64,000 nt of DNA from assembly GCA_038049695.1 (NCBI GenBank), contig CP142455.1:22295501-22359500 (forward strand). The letters are read 5' to 3'. The position numbers and the translations under genes were made by a program. Below, piece by piece: positions 23,849 to 35,450 of this stretch (within the stretch, counting starts at the first letter, position 1; every line of letters starts with the position of its first letter). The DNA comes from Cinnamomum chago. Its lineage: Eukaryota > Streptophyta > Magnoliopsida > Laurales > Lauraceae. Below the pieces are notes generated by a model, which saw nothing but the letters and a program-made list of their open reading frames with translations, was not told the DNA's origin and searched no databases.

Positions 23849-26084
23849 AGTAACACTAGCTTGGACCAGGGTCTCCTGTATGTAGCCAAACTAAAGCACC
23901 ATTCACCTGGTTGGTTCATCTTCTATCTTTGAATCTAGTAGCCAAGATAAGTTAATTCCACTCATGATTGCTTATTTAAGTAAAAACAAGATATTATTTG
24001 AACTTAATAAGCCTTAAAAAAAATTTAAAACAAAAATAAAGAAAGAAACAGACAGAGAAGACGATTGTATTGGTTATAGATTTGTACAAAATCATAAAAA
24101 TTGCTTTTTAAAGATTGGGAGATAATTGATTGTCATTGTGTAAATATTCCACCAAAAAAATTTGAAAGAACCATTTAAAGAGGGATTAAAGCATTGAATT
24201 CAAATTGTTTCTTCAAACCATAAGATTTGTTTGAAGTCATACATCACAAGATTATGATAAGAATCTCTTTGGCGACATTGTCAAAGAGCAAAGTTGACAC
24301 CTGAGAGGGTTTCATCAAGAAAGAAGTGAATAAATTGGGACAAGGAACTTTCTTAGGATCTTCCATTATGGGATTCATATCCCTCTCCAACCCGACTCTT
24401 TTTTTTTTTAATCTGTTTTTGGTGATTATTTGTCATAATTGTTAGTTATTTTATTTTTCATTTCTTAAGTTCATCTGAATTTTTGTCAAAGACCTCAAGG
24501 ATACCTACGTCATAAAAAAAAAAAAAAAAAAAAAAATCTTCCAAATTCTCAAATGAATCATGGCCTTCATATTTCTCCGTTGGTTCTTCAACGAATAAAT
24601 TTATTTTACTCATCCAGAGAATAAGAATGATGATCAAGAATTCGGCCTTCTATTGCTCCCTGTTCTTGAGTATATATTTGGGCTTTAATTGCTTGAGTTT
24701 CTTGTAAGGATTTCTAAAATGCTGGCATGAATTTCTTTACTCCAATGTAATGCAAATGTATGGTAAAATCCAGCTCAGAGGCTCTGATCAACCAGCTTCT
24801 CCAATACTAATCATGTTTAATTAATCATTGCCACTTCACCAAATTATAAAAAAAAAGTCAAATTGCTAAAGACAATATCAAATACCTAAAGCAAAGGGGA
24901 AGACAACTGACCCATATTATAGAATATAAATATAAACACCATTCTCCAACCACTGTTCTGATTTCCCCATTTCATACATATGAGTTTATAGGCTCTAACC
25001 AATATCATTTCACAAATAGGGAAAAAAGGACTTGCTTAAAAAATAAAAAAAAAAACAACCAGAAATCCCTAAAATACAGGGGCAGACATGATTCCACACT
25101 CCAAAGGTTTCCATTCCTGTGGAGGCAAGGGACTCCCCTCATAGGATTTTGAAATCCTCTCTACCGAGGAAAATTAATTCATTTATTTTCCATTTTCACA
25201 TGGAAACTTGTCACACCAAACCAAGGAAAGATGGACTGTGCAGAAAAGAAAGCCATTTCTCACTCTATTGTGGAATCCTTACATTACACAAACATGCCCT
25301 TATCCCTCATTCTAGACTACAGAGAACCAGGTTCAATAAAACAGAAACAAAACCAACGTTCCTCTAAAACAGAAGGCTACAACTATAGTCTAGAGCACAA
25401 TAACAAGGAAATGAAGCCACAGGGGGAAAAAAAAACCCACACATCTCATAAACAAACCCAAATATAGGAACCCATGAGAAGAAAAATACCAGGTGAAGCC
25501 TAATCATCATTTTTACCAAAATAAGCAAAACCCAGTTCCAGTTCTTAAATGAAATCTCCAACAATTACTGTGCCCCATGCAATAAAGGAGGGACAAAAAA
25601 CAATTTACTAAAAGTAAATAACTGCAATGGCATCAATTTAGAAATGGACTTGAGTCTCATAAACCCATCTTCAAAACCAATAAACACTAACCCACTTCTC
25701 AAAACTGAAATTCTTACTAAATTCAAGCTCAATACCCCCAAACTTCACACTAAAACAAGGAAAAATAAACATGCCATAGATGATCATGAAGAAAAAGGGG
25801 AACAAGAAAAAGATACCCAGATCCAGAACTCTTGAACACTTCCATTCCTCCCCCTGTCCAAACACAAAAACACAAATTTTAGAAGTTTTGATCAAATGGG
25901 TATTTGGGATTAACAAGAAAAAACACAAGAAACGCATAAAAAAAGGAGAAATATCCAATTTCCGACCTGTTGGGACGACCAAAGATTGTGTTTTTGGGGC
26001 TTTGCTGAAAAGAGAAGCTGAGATTGACTGGGAAAAATCAGAAGCAGACTTTTTTTTTTATCTATGTATTGATATTGATTTTAC

Positions 26085-26260
26085 CTCGCAGTTGTCCGAA
26101 ATTTGTTGGAAATTCACATGAAATTCAACAGCCGGCCAATGAAATGAGGCTTTGGTCCTAGGCTGTCGTTGGTGCGTCGCGACAAATATAACTCCAACCA
26201 CGCTACACAGCGCCCGGAGTTTTTTCTCACCTAGAAACGCGCACCTGCTGTGGGGCCCAC
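26085..26260 (-). promoter_or_regulatory. Probable leader exon and promoter of the PHL7-like gene
   Basis: The stretch is CpG-rich compared with its surroundings. Read on the - strand it ends at a good donor, CTGCGAG/GTAAAATC, at 26085. The matching acceptor would be at 22624, giving a 3.46-kb intron in the 5' leader. GTGGGGCCCAC, a TCP-type consensus, lies at 26250-26260 at the upstream edge. The transcription start is not determined. Confidence 0.4.
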
Positions 26261-27072
26261 CTGGTTAGATCAATGAGAATCAATGGATGGAGGGGGTTTA
26301 GATAGGGTTAAGAAGTGGATTAGCAGTGTGGCCAGGATGGATAGTAGGCCTCGGGCGAGTAGACAAAAAGCTTTATGGTAAGAGAAGGTGGCATAATCAG
26401 AATTTGAACCCTAAATAACTAGGCCATAACCTGACACCTCTTATATTTACTTTAACCGCATTTTTAATACTTGTTGCCCTAATGAAAACAAATGATAGTT
26501 TTAATGTGGGAGTGAATGTGGATATGGGGTTCACCAATATAAGTCTTGTCAACCAATAGTTAGAGAGAATCAAGTTTGATGGCTTTAACTTTTTCTGATT
26601 AAGTCAACTGTAAATAATAGTTGGGTGAAACTATAATTAGGTTGAGTGCTAACTATGCTATTATTCTTGAGTGTGAAGGGATTAAATTGATAATCGGTAG
26701 GACTTGAGGGGATGAATGGGGGCTTTATGAAAGCATAAAGAAAAAAAACATCATGGCGGGATAACGGAGAATGACCTATTTGTTTCGGACACCAATTCTG
26801 GTCAATTTCTCATCTTAGAGAAGGACTGTTGGGGCAATTTTTCAAATTTTGATTTTTTTTAATAAATAAATAATAAGAAATCAACTCTTACAATGCTTTG
26901 AGCCATTTCCTGTCAAAATGGACGTCGACCCTTGCCGCAGTTGGTAAGAAAAATATTTTTTTTTTCTTTCGGGAAGACTAAATCGGTAGGAGGAAAACTA
27001 GAATGGACATTTTTGGTATAGTGTGCATCTAAAGTGAGTTTTTATTATAAAATCATCTTTATCTTTTCATAC

Positions 27073-27334
27073 GGCCTATTTGGTTAAAAACATTTCTGGC
27101 AAGGAATCGAGTTTGTTAAGAATGTTTGACATGATATGAAATTTTGTCCCCTGGATACAAATACTATGTTTGATATTAGAATTTAGAATTTCAAACCACT
27201 TTCAAAAAATGCACTTTAGCCTTAGGAATTTCCAGAATTCGAGCATTTAAAATGCCATAGAGGAGTTAAACATTTGGAATTCTACTTTGGGGGCATCATT
27301 TAGAATACTCATAATTCTTCCAAACAAACAGGCT
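27073..27334. mobile_element. Possible Tourist/PIF-like MITE
   Basis: The left end GGCCTATTTGGTTAAAAAC and the right end TTCCAAACAAACAGGCT are inverted relatives with the GGnCnnTTTGG form common at PIF/Harbinger-derived MITEs. No TTA or TAA duplication is clear, and the internal sequence is unassigned. Confidence 0.4.
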
Positions 27335-28739
27335 TGACACCTCTTTCCTCTCTAAAACTGACAATATGATCATAACCGTTTAGTGGAGCTAATTTTCTTG
27401 TCATTTGAAATTCCCCATTTAACCAGTCGTAGATAAAGGTGGTTGAGGTGGGCCAAACTAGGTCATTTGGGTTGGACTTGATGATTTTCCTTAAATGATT
27501 TAATAAACAAAAGATTATAAAAAAATAAAAAGGGTGTTTTTATCATTTTTCAAAATCTTTTATCTAGGGAATTTGATTTAGAACATTGTGGAAAACCTTA
27601 TACTTTTTTTTAGATATTCAGATTTTCATTTACTTTTTTGAAAATGAGCCAAATATTTATACCTTTTTAAAGAATTTCCTTTTCTTCTCTTGGATTTTTA
27701 CCGATAGCAAACTATGACGCGTGCGATATCGCACAGCCTTAAGAGATGGAGTGAGTAACTCCATGGGAAGTGCTTGAACTTCTACCAGGATGAATGTAGG
27801 GTGTATGTGCGGTTGTACAAGTAAATCCCTTTATTTTTCTTTAGTACTGTAGTTTGCATGTGCAGAAGATAGTCCATGGCTTTAGTTTGAACCTTTTGAT
27901 TGGCTGGCCACATGTTTTCATTGATCACGAAATCCTCACAATCTGCTAAGTTTTCGCTTGTATTTTCTATTTTAGAAGTTCTTCCCTTACCAGCCACATG
28001 GTGGGACATGCAATCCACGCATTATCTCAGCATTAGATCCATTGTTTTGAATAATGGTTGTTATACATCGATTTTGGCTGCTGCATATTGTGGTGTGAAA
28101 CCAATAAACACTGTTGTTTGTTTATAATAGTTTCATTGAAGTACCATTAAAATTATGTTTAGTTATGATGGTTTATAAGATTTTACTTTTCCTAAAATGA
28201 TTTTAAAGTTTCTAGATATTGGAGGTTTCTTAGTTTCTAGATCATGCTTAGGCTTAAGATCTTAAATTTATTGACACGGGAGATTTAGAAGAAAAAAATT
28301 GTGACTGCCATGTACTGTGCTTTTTTCAATTATTTAAAGGAAAGTTTCACTATTCCAATATTGTAGCATTAATTGATATTTTGTAAGAACTCAGTTCTGG
28401 TTTTAATGGCTGAAATTGAAATTTTCTGTCCAACACCGCACGACGAGTTGAAGACTATTATTTGATTTGCATAGAATGATCCTTTGCCCATGTAAATATG
28501 GTGCAAGGGAAGCTAAAAACTTTGATTTAGCATTGCCTTGAGAGTATTTTTTTCATCAAACTTGTTTGTGTAAAATTAGTTAAGGCTTTCAATTCAACTT
28601 TACCTCTCATTAATCCCACATAATTATTTATTTCTTCCTTCTCTTCAAATTATTTATTTAACTTGAACTCATCCCGTAACAATCAAAACTCCTCTAGTTA
28701 CTATATCAACTCTCTCTATCTACAACTTCCATCTTAATT

Positions 28740-28932
28740 TGAATGGCTCGCTGAATGTCAGTTCTTACCTGGCTATCGGGGGTTCGAACCCTGGATACGT
28801 CACCTCTTTCCATTTGTGCGAGTTCCTTTTCTACTTATCTGGGTTTTCTTCCCACTTGAATGGGCTACCTTTCCATGTGTATGTAGTCTTGGGTCCCGAC
28901 CCCCTTGGCTGGGGGTTAAAAAAAAAAAACCT
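28740..28932 (+). mobile_element. SINE-like element with strong B box
   Basis: GGGGGTTCGAACCCTGG at about 28779-28795 contains a near-perfect pol III B box (GGTTCGAACCC). A weaker A-box-like TGGCTCGCTGAATG lies about 35 bases earlier. The copy ends in TTAAAAAAAAAAAA. It cannot fold as a tRNA: no acceptor stem is visible. It differs from the other SINE-like copies here and may be another family. Confidence 0.45.
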
Positions 28933-29440
28933 TAAGACTATACAGGTTGCTTTCCTCTGTGAAGTTTTCTTAGAACTTACTAATCTTTAATTTTCTCTCT
29001 TTAGTTATAAAGAAACCACAAGTCCATCCCCCGTTTTTGAACATTTTCCATATGCATTAGTGTGATATCTCCATCTATATAAATAGATATCTATATTTCC
29101 CTTTTCGTAAAAGGAAAATAATATTAAAAGAGAAAAAAACTATGACAAATAGGAGAGCCCAACCAAACCTGCGAGCAATTCTCAAACTTAGCAGAGTCTA
29201 GGAATTATAATATATGAAGCTAGGGCGACATCATTTAAGAATTGAGGTTCAATTTGACAATTAATTTCTTAATTTTGACCTAATCTTGACTCTTGAAAGA
29301 GAGTTTACGAATTCTTAATAAAGATCACAAAAATTTTGGTAGAAAAATGTGGACTCTTAACCATTAATTGTGTGAGTAGCCTCTTAGTTTCTAATGGAGG
29401 AATTTTATCAAAACTAATCCTAATATATCCAAAATTATCC

Positions 29441-29969
29441 TATTGGGGAAAGCAACGTAGCGGAAAAATGCCCTTAATTGACGGTCAACCATGATGAACA
29501 CAAACACACAAACCATCAAGCATCACACAATGAATATATTGATTTTACGTTGTTCGGTAATATTACCTATGTCCACGGGGAAGAGAAACATTATCTATTG
29601 TTCTCCCCTCAATCCCAAGCGGTAAGGTTACAAAATACATGATATACATAATTCCCGCTATCTTGGCCTCCAAGAAAGTCTTTCTTACCCTCCAAGAAAA
29701 CACCATTTTTAACTGCAAACCTCGGTCCTGGCTAACCCATACGATCTTACCTAGTTAAATCGAAATAATCTATCGTTCTCCCTCTCAATCCTAAGAGATA
29801 GGGTTACGAAGTACGTAATATATATAATTGCCGCTTTCTTGGCCTCCAAGAAAGTCTTTCTTAGCCTTCGAAAAAATCCCGTTACAATTACCCAAGTACC
29901 CTAACCCTAATCCTCGGTAACCTAGGTGAACTGATCAGACTAAACCTGAAGCCAATACAAAACCCAACA
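29441..29969 (-). mobile_element. Solo LTR with 5-bp target-site duplication
   Basis: The + strand segment runs from TATTGGGGAAAGC to AACCCAACA, matching LTR ends of the TGTTGG...CCAACA type with one mutation at the left. It is flanked by exact TATCC copies at 29436-29440 and 29970-29974. GATTTTACGTTGTTCGGTAA near 29540 resembles the R-U5 part of copia LTRs in the - orientation. No internal retrotransposon sequence is attached. Sequence after 29974 has another TATA-like stretch near 30110, so a longer original LTR cannot be excluded. Confidence 0.6.
29590..29873 (-). repeat. Internal direct duplication in the solo LTR
   Basis: Two copies of about 105 bp start near 29592 and 29768. Both contain ATCTAT(T/C)GTTCTCCC and end in TTGGCCTCCAAGAAAGTC; the spacing is about 175 bases. 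Confidence 0.7.
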
Positions 29970-30822
29970 TATCCAGACTCTTTCTGTTAACAATCTCTCA
30001 ATGATCTTAAAGAGAGTACATATCTGATATATCTCCTTGGAAAATATTTTAGAGAGCAAAAAGAGGGAAATGATCACGTAACTATTTTCTGATCAATGGG
30101 TTAGGGTCTATTATATATATTAAAACAACAGCCCCTTCGCTGGAGAGCGACACGTAGCGCTTCCTCTTAAGCTTTTGCGGTGATATGTTGTACCCTCTTT
30201 ATAGATAATTCATAACCCATTTGAATTTTTTCAAAAACCACCCTTAATTATCTCAATCAAATTTTAAACTTTATTTGACCAACCAATGCCTATACCAATT
30301 ATCTCTCAAAATCAAATCCACAGTTTTCCTTTATCTTAGGATTTCTTTATATCAAGCACTACCATCCCAAATATTTCTTTCTAATTTGAACGAGTTAAAA
30401 TTTTATTCTCATTTAAAATTTAAAAAGTCTTATCACATCCGGACTCCATATTCACTATGACCCTTTTACTAATCTAGCGGTCATGAGTTATCCAAGTGCA
30501 AATCTTGATCTTGATCTTACTCATTTTCTCATTTTTTCCTCTACAAATTTTTTTTATTTTCTTTTTTCACGGGCCTCTCACACTAATATATTTTTCAAAA
30601 CCCCTCTTAATCCATACGACTTTAAGCTTTCTACAACTTCGTTTGAGTGATACAGTAAAGAGAATCGAGCAGAAATTTATTTCCATTGCGGTCCTTCAAG
30701 GCACAAACCCATGTGGATATAGATGGTTGAATCATCTGTTTAGCCTCACATGATAAAGACTTACTAAAATTTGTCTTAAATAGATCTACATATGGGACCC
30801 ACTATTTTATTTAGACTAATGT

Positions 30823-31795
30823 ATTTTGGATCATGGTTAAAAAAATCGGCCGATATGAACCGGTATCGGCCCATACCAAATTGATATGGCCCCGCGAGAT
30901 ATTGATATCGGTATCTCGGGGCCAAATATCCCCAATATCTCGGCCCATATCGGCCGAGATTTTGTCCTTCTTAGTATTTCTGAGATCTCAGCTGATATTT
31001 TCTAAACATCGGCCAAGATCATATAAAAAGTTCCAAAGCCTTATTTTTTCTAAGTTTTTTCCCCTTCTTCATCATCTTCTCCTCTCCTCTCATCTCCTTA
31101 CTCCTTAGAGCAGCAGCCATACTCCATCACACATCCCTCTTGCATATTTTCAAACCCCACATCTATTTATTGAAGAAAATATTATTCAAGGTAAGAGAAA
31201 ATCAACTTAAAGCATTTTATTATGTGTTTTTTATTTTTCATTTTTAAATGAAGCATAGAAATCATTAGGTTTGTCACTGGTGTTGTGTTCTTCACTTAGA
31301 AGTTAGATTTACATACTTTCATGCCAGATCTACTCATACACATGATTTTGAATTTTTTTTCAATTCTTTTATTTTCAATTTTTTTAATATTTGAATATAA
31401 TATTTGATGATTGACTTAGTATTAAATGATGATTGATATGTTATCTTTATTTTCTTATATTTTACACTAATAAATTGGTCATGAGCATCAATAATAGTTG
31501 CATTATATGAAATACTGTAGAAGACAGCAAATTGCGACACAGGCAGGACTCATAACTTAAGGTGACTGTGATTTTGATTTATTGTTGTTACTAATGGGAA
31601 AAAAATATTGTTTTCCAATATTTTCTAATATTCTGGGTTTTTTTGAATATTTTTGCGATTTTTTTTGGATTAAAAAAATTTCACACTGGGACAACCGCGA
31701 CGGACCGATAATCGCGACCGATACCAATATTATATCGGTTTTTCGACATGGCTGATACTGCGACTGAGACCGAGATTTTAAACTATGTTTTGAAT
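30823..31795. mobile_element. Putative non-autonomous MULE-like element
   Basis: The left part (GGATCATGGTTAAAAAAATC, then CGGTATCGG and GATATCGGTATCTCGG) and the right part (ACCGATACCAATATTATATC, then GAGACCGAGATTTTAAACTA) are diverged inverted relatives rich in CGATATCGG. The inside is T- and C-rich, leader-like near 31040-31130, and has no transposase. Exact termini and duplications are not resolved. Confidence 0.4.
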
Positions 31796-32750
31796 AGATT
31801 ACATACTGGGTGGATTCATTTGTCATTAGACCAAATTATGCTCCCCATTACAGAGACCTAGCCGATGAAGGATTCTACTAAGCATAATGCCTCAGTAAAG
31901 CCTTTTCGAAAAAGTTGAATTGCTAGTTTTATAGTTAGCTTCCAAGAATGGCTTGTTAGAGCATTATTTGGCTTTAGTCTTGAGGATGTCTCCAACAAGT
32001 CTTAACAAGGAGAGTAAGGTTGTTAGTCTGTGAGTCTCTAATTTCAAGGCCACTCTCATATATGGCCACGGATTTCATTCCATTTCATAGAATGGAGATT
32101 GAATTTTCACCAGGGTCTCCCCACCAGAACCTTACCATAAGTTTGTCAATTTGGTTAATCTTCTGCCTGGTGTCTTGAAAATAGCTGTGGTTGAATAATT
32201 TGAGCCAGTTCGTTATAATGATGTAGACTTTAGTCAGCGAAAAAAAATCAGTCGTTTAGATAATAATTAAAACTTTACCTCAATCAGAGTGGTAGTTTCT
32301 CTTGAATTGATCAGTTGTAAAATATATATTTAAGATTTGTACACATGATCAAGCAAGTGTAGGACACCCTATAAATATAGAAAATTGGCAAATTCTAATC
32401 AAACAAGTATGTGTGATTGGAAAAGAGTTAATAATGCAAGGGTGATCAGCTCCCACATATTGCGTACTTGTCCCAACTATGTACCAGCAGCAGCGGATAT
32501 CATTTTCCTATATAGTCATGTGAAGTATCTCCTTTTTCGGCAATAAGAGGAGGATTTTAAGATCTAATCATAATTAAAAACTAATTACATTAGACATTTC
32601 AAATATTTTGAGAATGAATACATACAAAAAAACAAAAATTGTGCCCCTTACGAGAGTTGTCCTGTTATATTATATTGAACAGCAAGAAACGTCTACCAAA
32701 CTTTATATTTTGGTGTCAACGCATTCTTCTTCTTCTTTGTTATTTTCTTA

Positions 32751-32832
32751 ATTTTTTTTTAAACTAGAGACTCGAATTCATGCACCATCACGTGCTCACA
32801 CTCGCGCACACACTTATAGCTGAGTCCTCTAC
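32751..32832 (-). mobile_element. tRNA-derived SINE-like element
   Basis: On the - strand GGACTCAGCTATAAGTGTGT, then GTGCATGAATTCGAGTCTC (B-box-like), then an A-rich tail. It resembles the - strand copy at 23421. Confidence 0.5.
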
Positions 32833-33142
32833 ATAAACTCTAATCACATATCATGTTTTAAAAATCATTTACTGCACTTCACAAATTATATGGTAAGAGA
32901 TTTGATTTTCAATGAGGGAAGTTTGAGATAATAAATAAAAAAGAGAAGGATAAGACTCTAATGTCAATCTTATGCAACAAACTACCCAAAACTTCAAGGG
33001 GCATCTATTCTGTCTTTATTGGGAAAGGCCTTTGAATTAGGAAACCTCTCCCATTCCTTTATATCTTATGAAGAGAGTGACATGGGAGAGTTTTAAGATA
33101 GAATCAATTAGAAACTGGGCAGAGCAAAACATATTGGCATCA

Positions 33143-33170
33143 GCATCATCATCATCATCATCATCACAAG
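33143..33170 (+). repeat. (CAT)n microsatellite
   Basis: A short run of CAT units, nearly uninterrupted. Confidence 0.8.
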
Positions 33171-34312
33171 ATCTTACTACAAAATTATGTTAATTATAAT
33201 TTTATTATATGAAATATTTTTTATGCAAATAGAACGTAATGTTGATAATATTATAATACATAATTTTGGAATGCTTTGTGATCAATACATGCCAATAAGA
33301 TTGAAGCCACGTTTTTACCACACCGAATCTACGGAAAAACTAGCAGGATAAGGATCCAGTTATGCCTATTGTCGGCTGTGGAAACTTTGGAAAAATATAT
33401 AATGATACCACAACTTCAAAACGGTAAATATAGGACATGAGAACGAAAGAATTTGCACATAGACAGTAATTGAAAGTGTATTCTTATTTCAATCTCATTT
33501 TTTTAGATTTATGTGGGTTCTACATCTCTCACCTCCCAGGTGCAAGTAATTTACATGTATTTTTCATACGACTCCCTCGTTCAGCTTAGGAGATCAAATT
33601 CTAACGGAAATTACAAGGAGTGGAGAGCAATTGCAGTTCGTGGAGGAGTGGAGAAAGTGGGGAAGTGGGCGCCAACTATTGCACTGTCATCGACTACAAG
33701 TGAATTTAAACTCTGTCTGGTTTTGGTAATCAGTCAAAAGTGGTGTTGTGGCATGATCGTGGGCGAGAAGCGCGCAACGTGCGAAAACGGTCTATAACTG
33801 TCGCCCAGTTATGAACCTAATCGACGCCGGTTATATTGGTCATGTGCTCGGTTATGCGGATCGGTTCCGCTCGATTGCGCGAAGCAGATTCTTCCAGTTG
33901 TGCTGAACAACCACGTTCGGTTGTATTGAACAGTTCTTACCAGTTCCAGTTGTGCAGGAAGATGAAGGTTTTTTGGGCTTGTTTCTTGAGATTATAGTAT
34001 CCTTTTGATCTAAAATTTTGAGACTCTCTTGTACACTTGTTTGACCTTCTATGAGCTTTGACCCTTGCTTTGGCTTCGGTAGTTGGCCGAACTTTGACTG
34101 CATTTGCCTGGTTATCCCTCTGTTGTGCTTGCCTTTGACTTGATCTAATATTTGAAATTCTTTGAGTGCCGGTACCTATGTTTTCTCTTCATCTGGTGTA
34201 GCTGCAAATCCTATTTTTTGGGTGTCATTTTTTTGTTAGAGAAGATTTTCAAATTCGAATGTCCCCTCGCATTTCTGTTTCTATAGTTTGGCTTTTGCTA
34301 TGTTATATAAAT

Positions 34313-34459
34313 AAGCTCAAAATGAAAGAAAATTATAGAAGAATGACTAGACCGACAATGACTTATGGAGTAGAATGTTGACCAATACAAATACAACACA
34401 TATATAAAATGAGTATGGTATAGATGAAAATGTCAAGATGAGTGTGTGGTAAAACTAGG
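34313..34459 (+). pseudogene. RTE-type LINE C-terminal fragment
   Basis: One frame reads KLKMKENYRRMTRPTMTYGVEC, stop, PIQIQHIYKMSMV, stop, MKMSR, stop, VCGKTR. This matches the order of conserved blocks in RTE reverse transcriptases (RPAMLYGxECW, QHxxKM, RWxxGxTR). At least two stops (after EC and after SR) fall where Trp is expected. Confidence 0.7.
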
Positions 34460-35325
34460 GAGCACTTCTGGGAGATATGGGTGCTCATGAATCAGGCCGG
34501 CTTGAGCCTGACCCGATCCAGCAAGCTTTGGGTTGTGCTTCGGGTTTAGGTTCTATTAAATTGGCTGGGTTTGGACTCGTTGATAGAGATCTCCAAGCCT
34601 GGCCCAGCCCGAATTTAAAAATAATTATGGTTGTGGTGGTCATTGGGGGAGGGGGGGTTCCTCCCACACATTGACCTTTCACATAAGGTGTTATGAAAAA
34701 CCAATTTTGTACATATTAAGAAATCCTTTTCTATATTATATAAATATAACTCAAGTCGGGCTCAGACTTCATCATTTCCAGACAGGCTAGGCTCAGGGTA
34801 ATAATTTAGAAACCAAGCAGGCCCTGGACATTCCTCAACCCGGCGCAAGAGCACCCCTCTCGGGAGCATTTAGGGAATGTCCAATGCAGGCCGACGATGA
34901 CCCTATTGAGGAAAAATCTTTCTATGTAGGTTGATAGCCCGTCAAGGAAAGTGGCCGACTAAAGAGTACGTGGATCAAAATAGTAAGGATATATCTAAAG
35001 ACGTGTAAAATATACGAGGATTTGACACAAGATAAATAGAAATGAAGAAAGAGAATTCATATATATACTCGACCCCAACATGGTTATTTTATTTTTAATT
35101 TTTTATAGTTAGTGTTCAAAATGTGGTTGTAAGTTATCTCATTTGATACAGTGTTTTAAACTCGTACTTGGCCCATAACTCGCTCAAGGTCGGGTTGAGT
35201 TGAGTAGGCCGAGTATGCATTTGAGCCTAATTTTCTCCAAAAAACTACTATAGAGAACTTAAAAAAATAAAAATATGAACTTTAAATATTATGGTGGATC
35301 AGCTTTTTTTTGGGTAAAAGTCTAG

Positions 35326-35424
35326 GCACCCCGACTGGGACCCCGGGCCCCCTGGGGTCCGTTGGATCCCAGCTCCCCTGGGATCCAACGGACCCCAGGG
35401 GGTCGGGGTACCCAGTCGGGGCAC
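35326..35424. mobile_element. GC-rich foldback (MITE-like) with perfect 25-bp stem
   Basis: 35348-35372 and 35378-35402 are exact reverse complements separated by only 5 bases. Outside this core the arms continue imperfectly: GGCACCCCGACTGGG at the left and CCCAGTCGGGGCACC at the right. The whole may belong to a slightly longer element (about 35312-35450). It is by far the most GC-rich stretch nearby. Confidence 0.75.
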
Positions 35425-35450
35425 CCCAGTCGGGGTGTGTAGCACTTCTC

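Larger units (their letters stand above)
22592..26084 (-). other. Probable 5' leader intron of the PHL7-like gene
   Basis: This 3.5-kb stretch lies between the inferred leader exon (ending 26085) and the first coding exon, whose acceptor ends at 22625. It contains two SINE-like copies (22828-22922 and 23421-23505), a tandem duplication (23618-23848) and long A or T runs. Open frames such as 25671-25982 (-) show no recognisable protein. Confidence 0.4.
26261..29435. other. Gene-poor intergenic region
   Basis: No convincing coding exons. It contains a MITE-like segment at 27073-27334 and a SINE-like copy at 28740-28932. The remaining sequence is AT-rich, and the small open frames resemble nothing I recognise. 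Confidence 0.4.
31796..34300. other. Intergenic region, no assignable gene
   Basis: It includes a minus-strand SINE-like copy at 32751-32832, a (CAT)n microsatellite at 33141-33170, and a CpG-rich stretch at about 33660-33960 that looks unlike its surroundings and may be part of a younger insertion. No protein similarity was recognised. Confidence 0.35.

Noticed and set aside
25671-25982. 103-codon frame on - and 113-codon frame on + at 25780-26121
   Set aside because: Low-complexity Lys/Phe-rich translations of A/T-rich leader-intron DNA with no family similarity.
28740-28800. Functional tRNA gene
   Set aside because: A good B box is present, but no acceptor or anticodon stems can be paired and a poly(A) tail follows; SINE-like origin fits better.
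33143-33170. CRISPR-like or regulatory repeat
   Set aside because: It is a plain CAT microsatellite in plant nuclear DNA.
33513-33797. Possible gag-like frame (NGNYKEWRAI)
   Set aside because: Only one short resemblance to copia gag, with no zinc knuckle or neighbouring pol; too weak.
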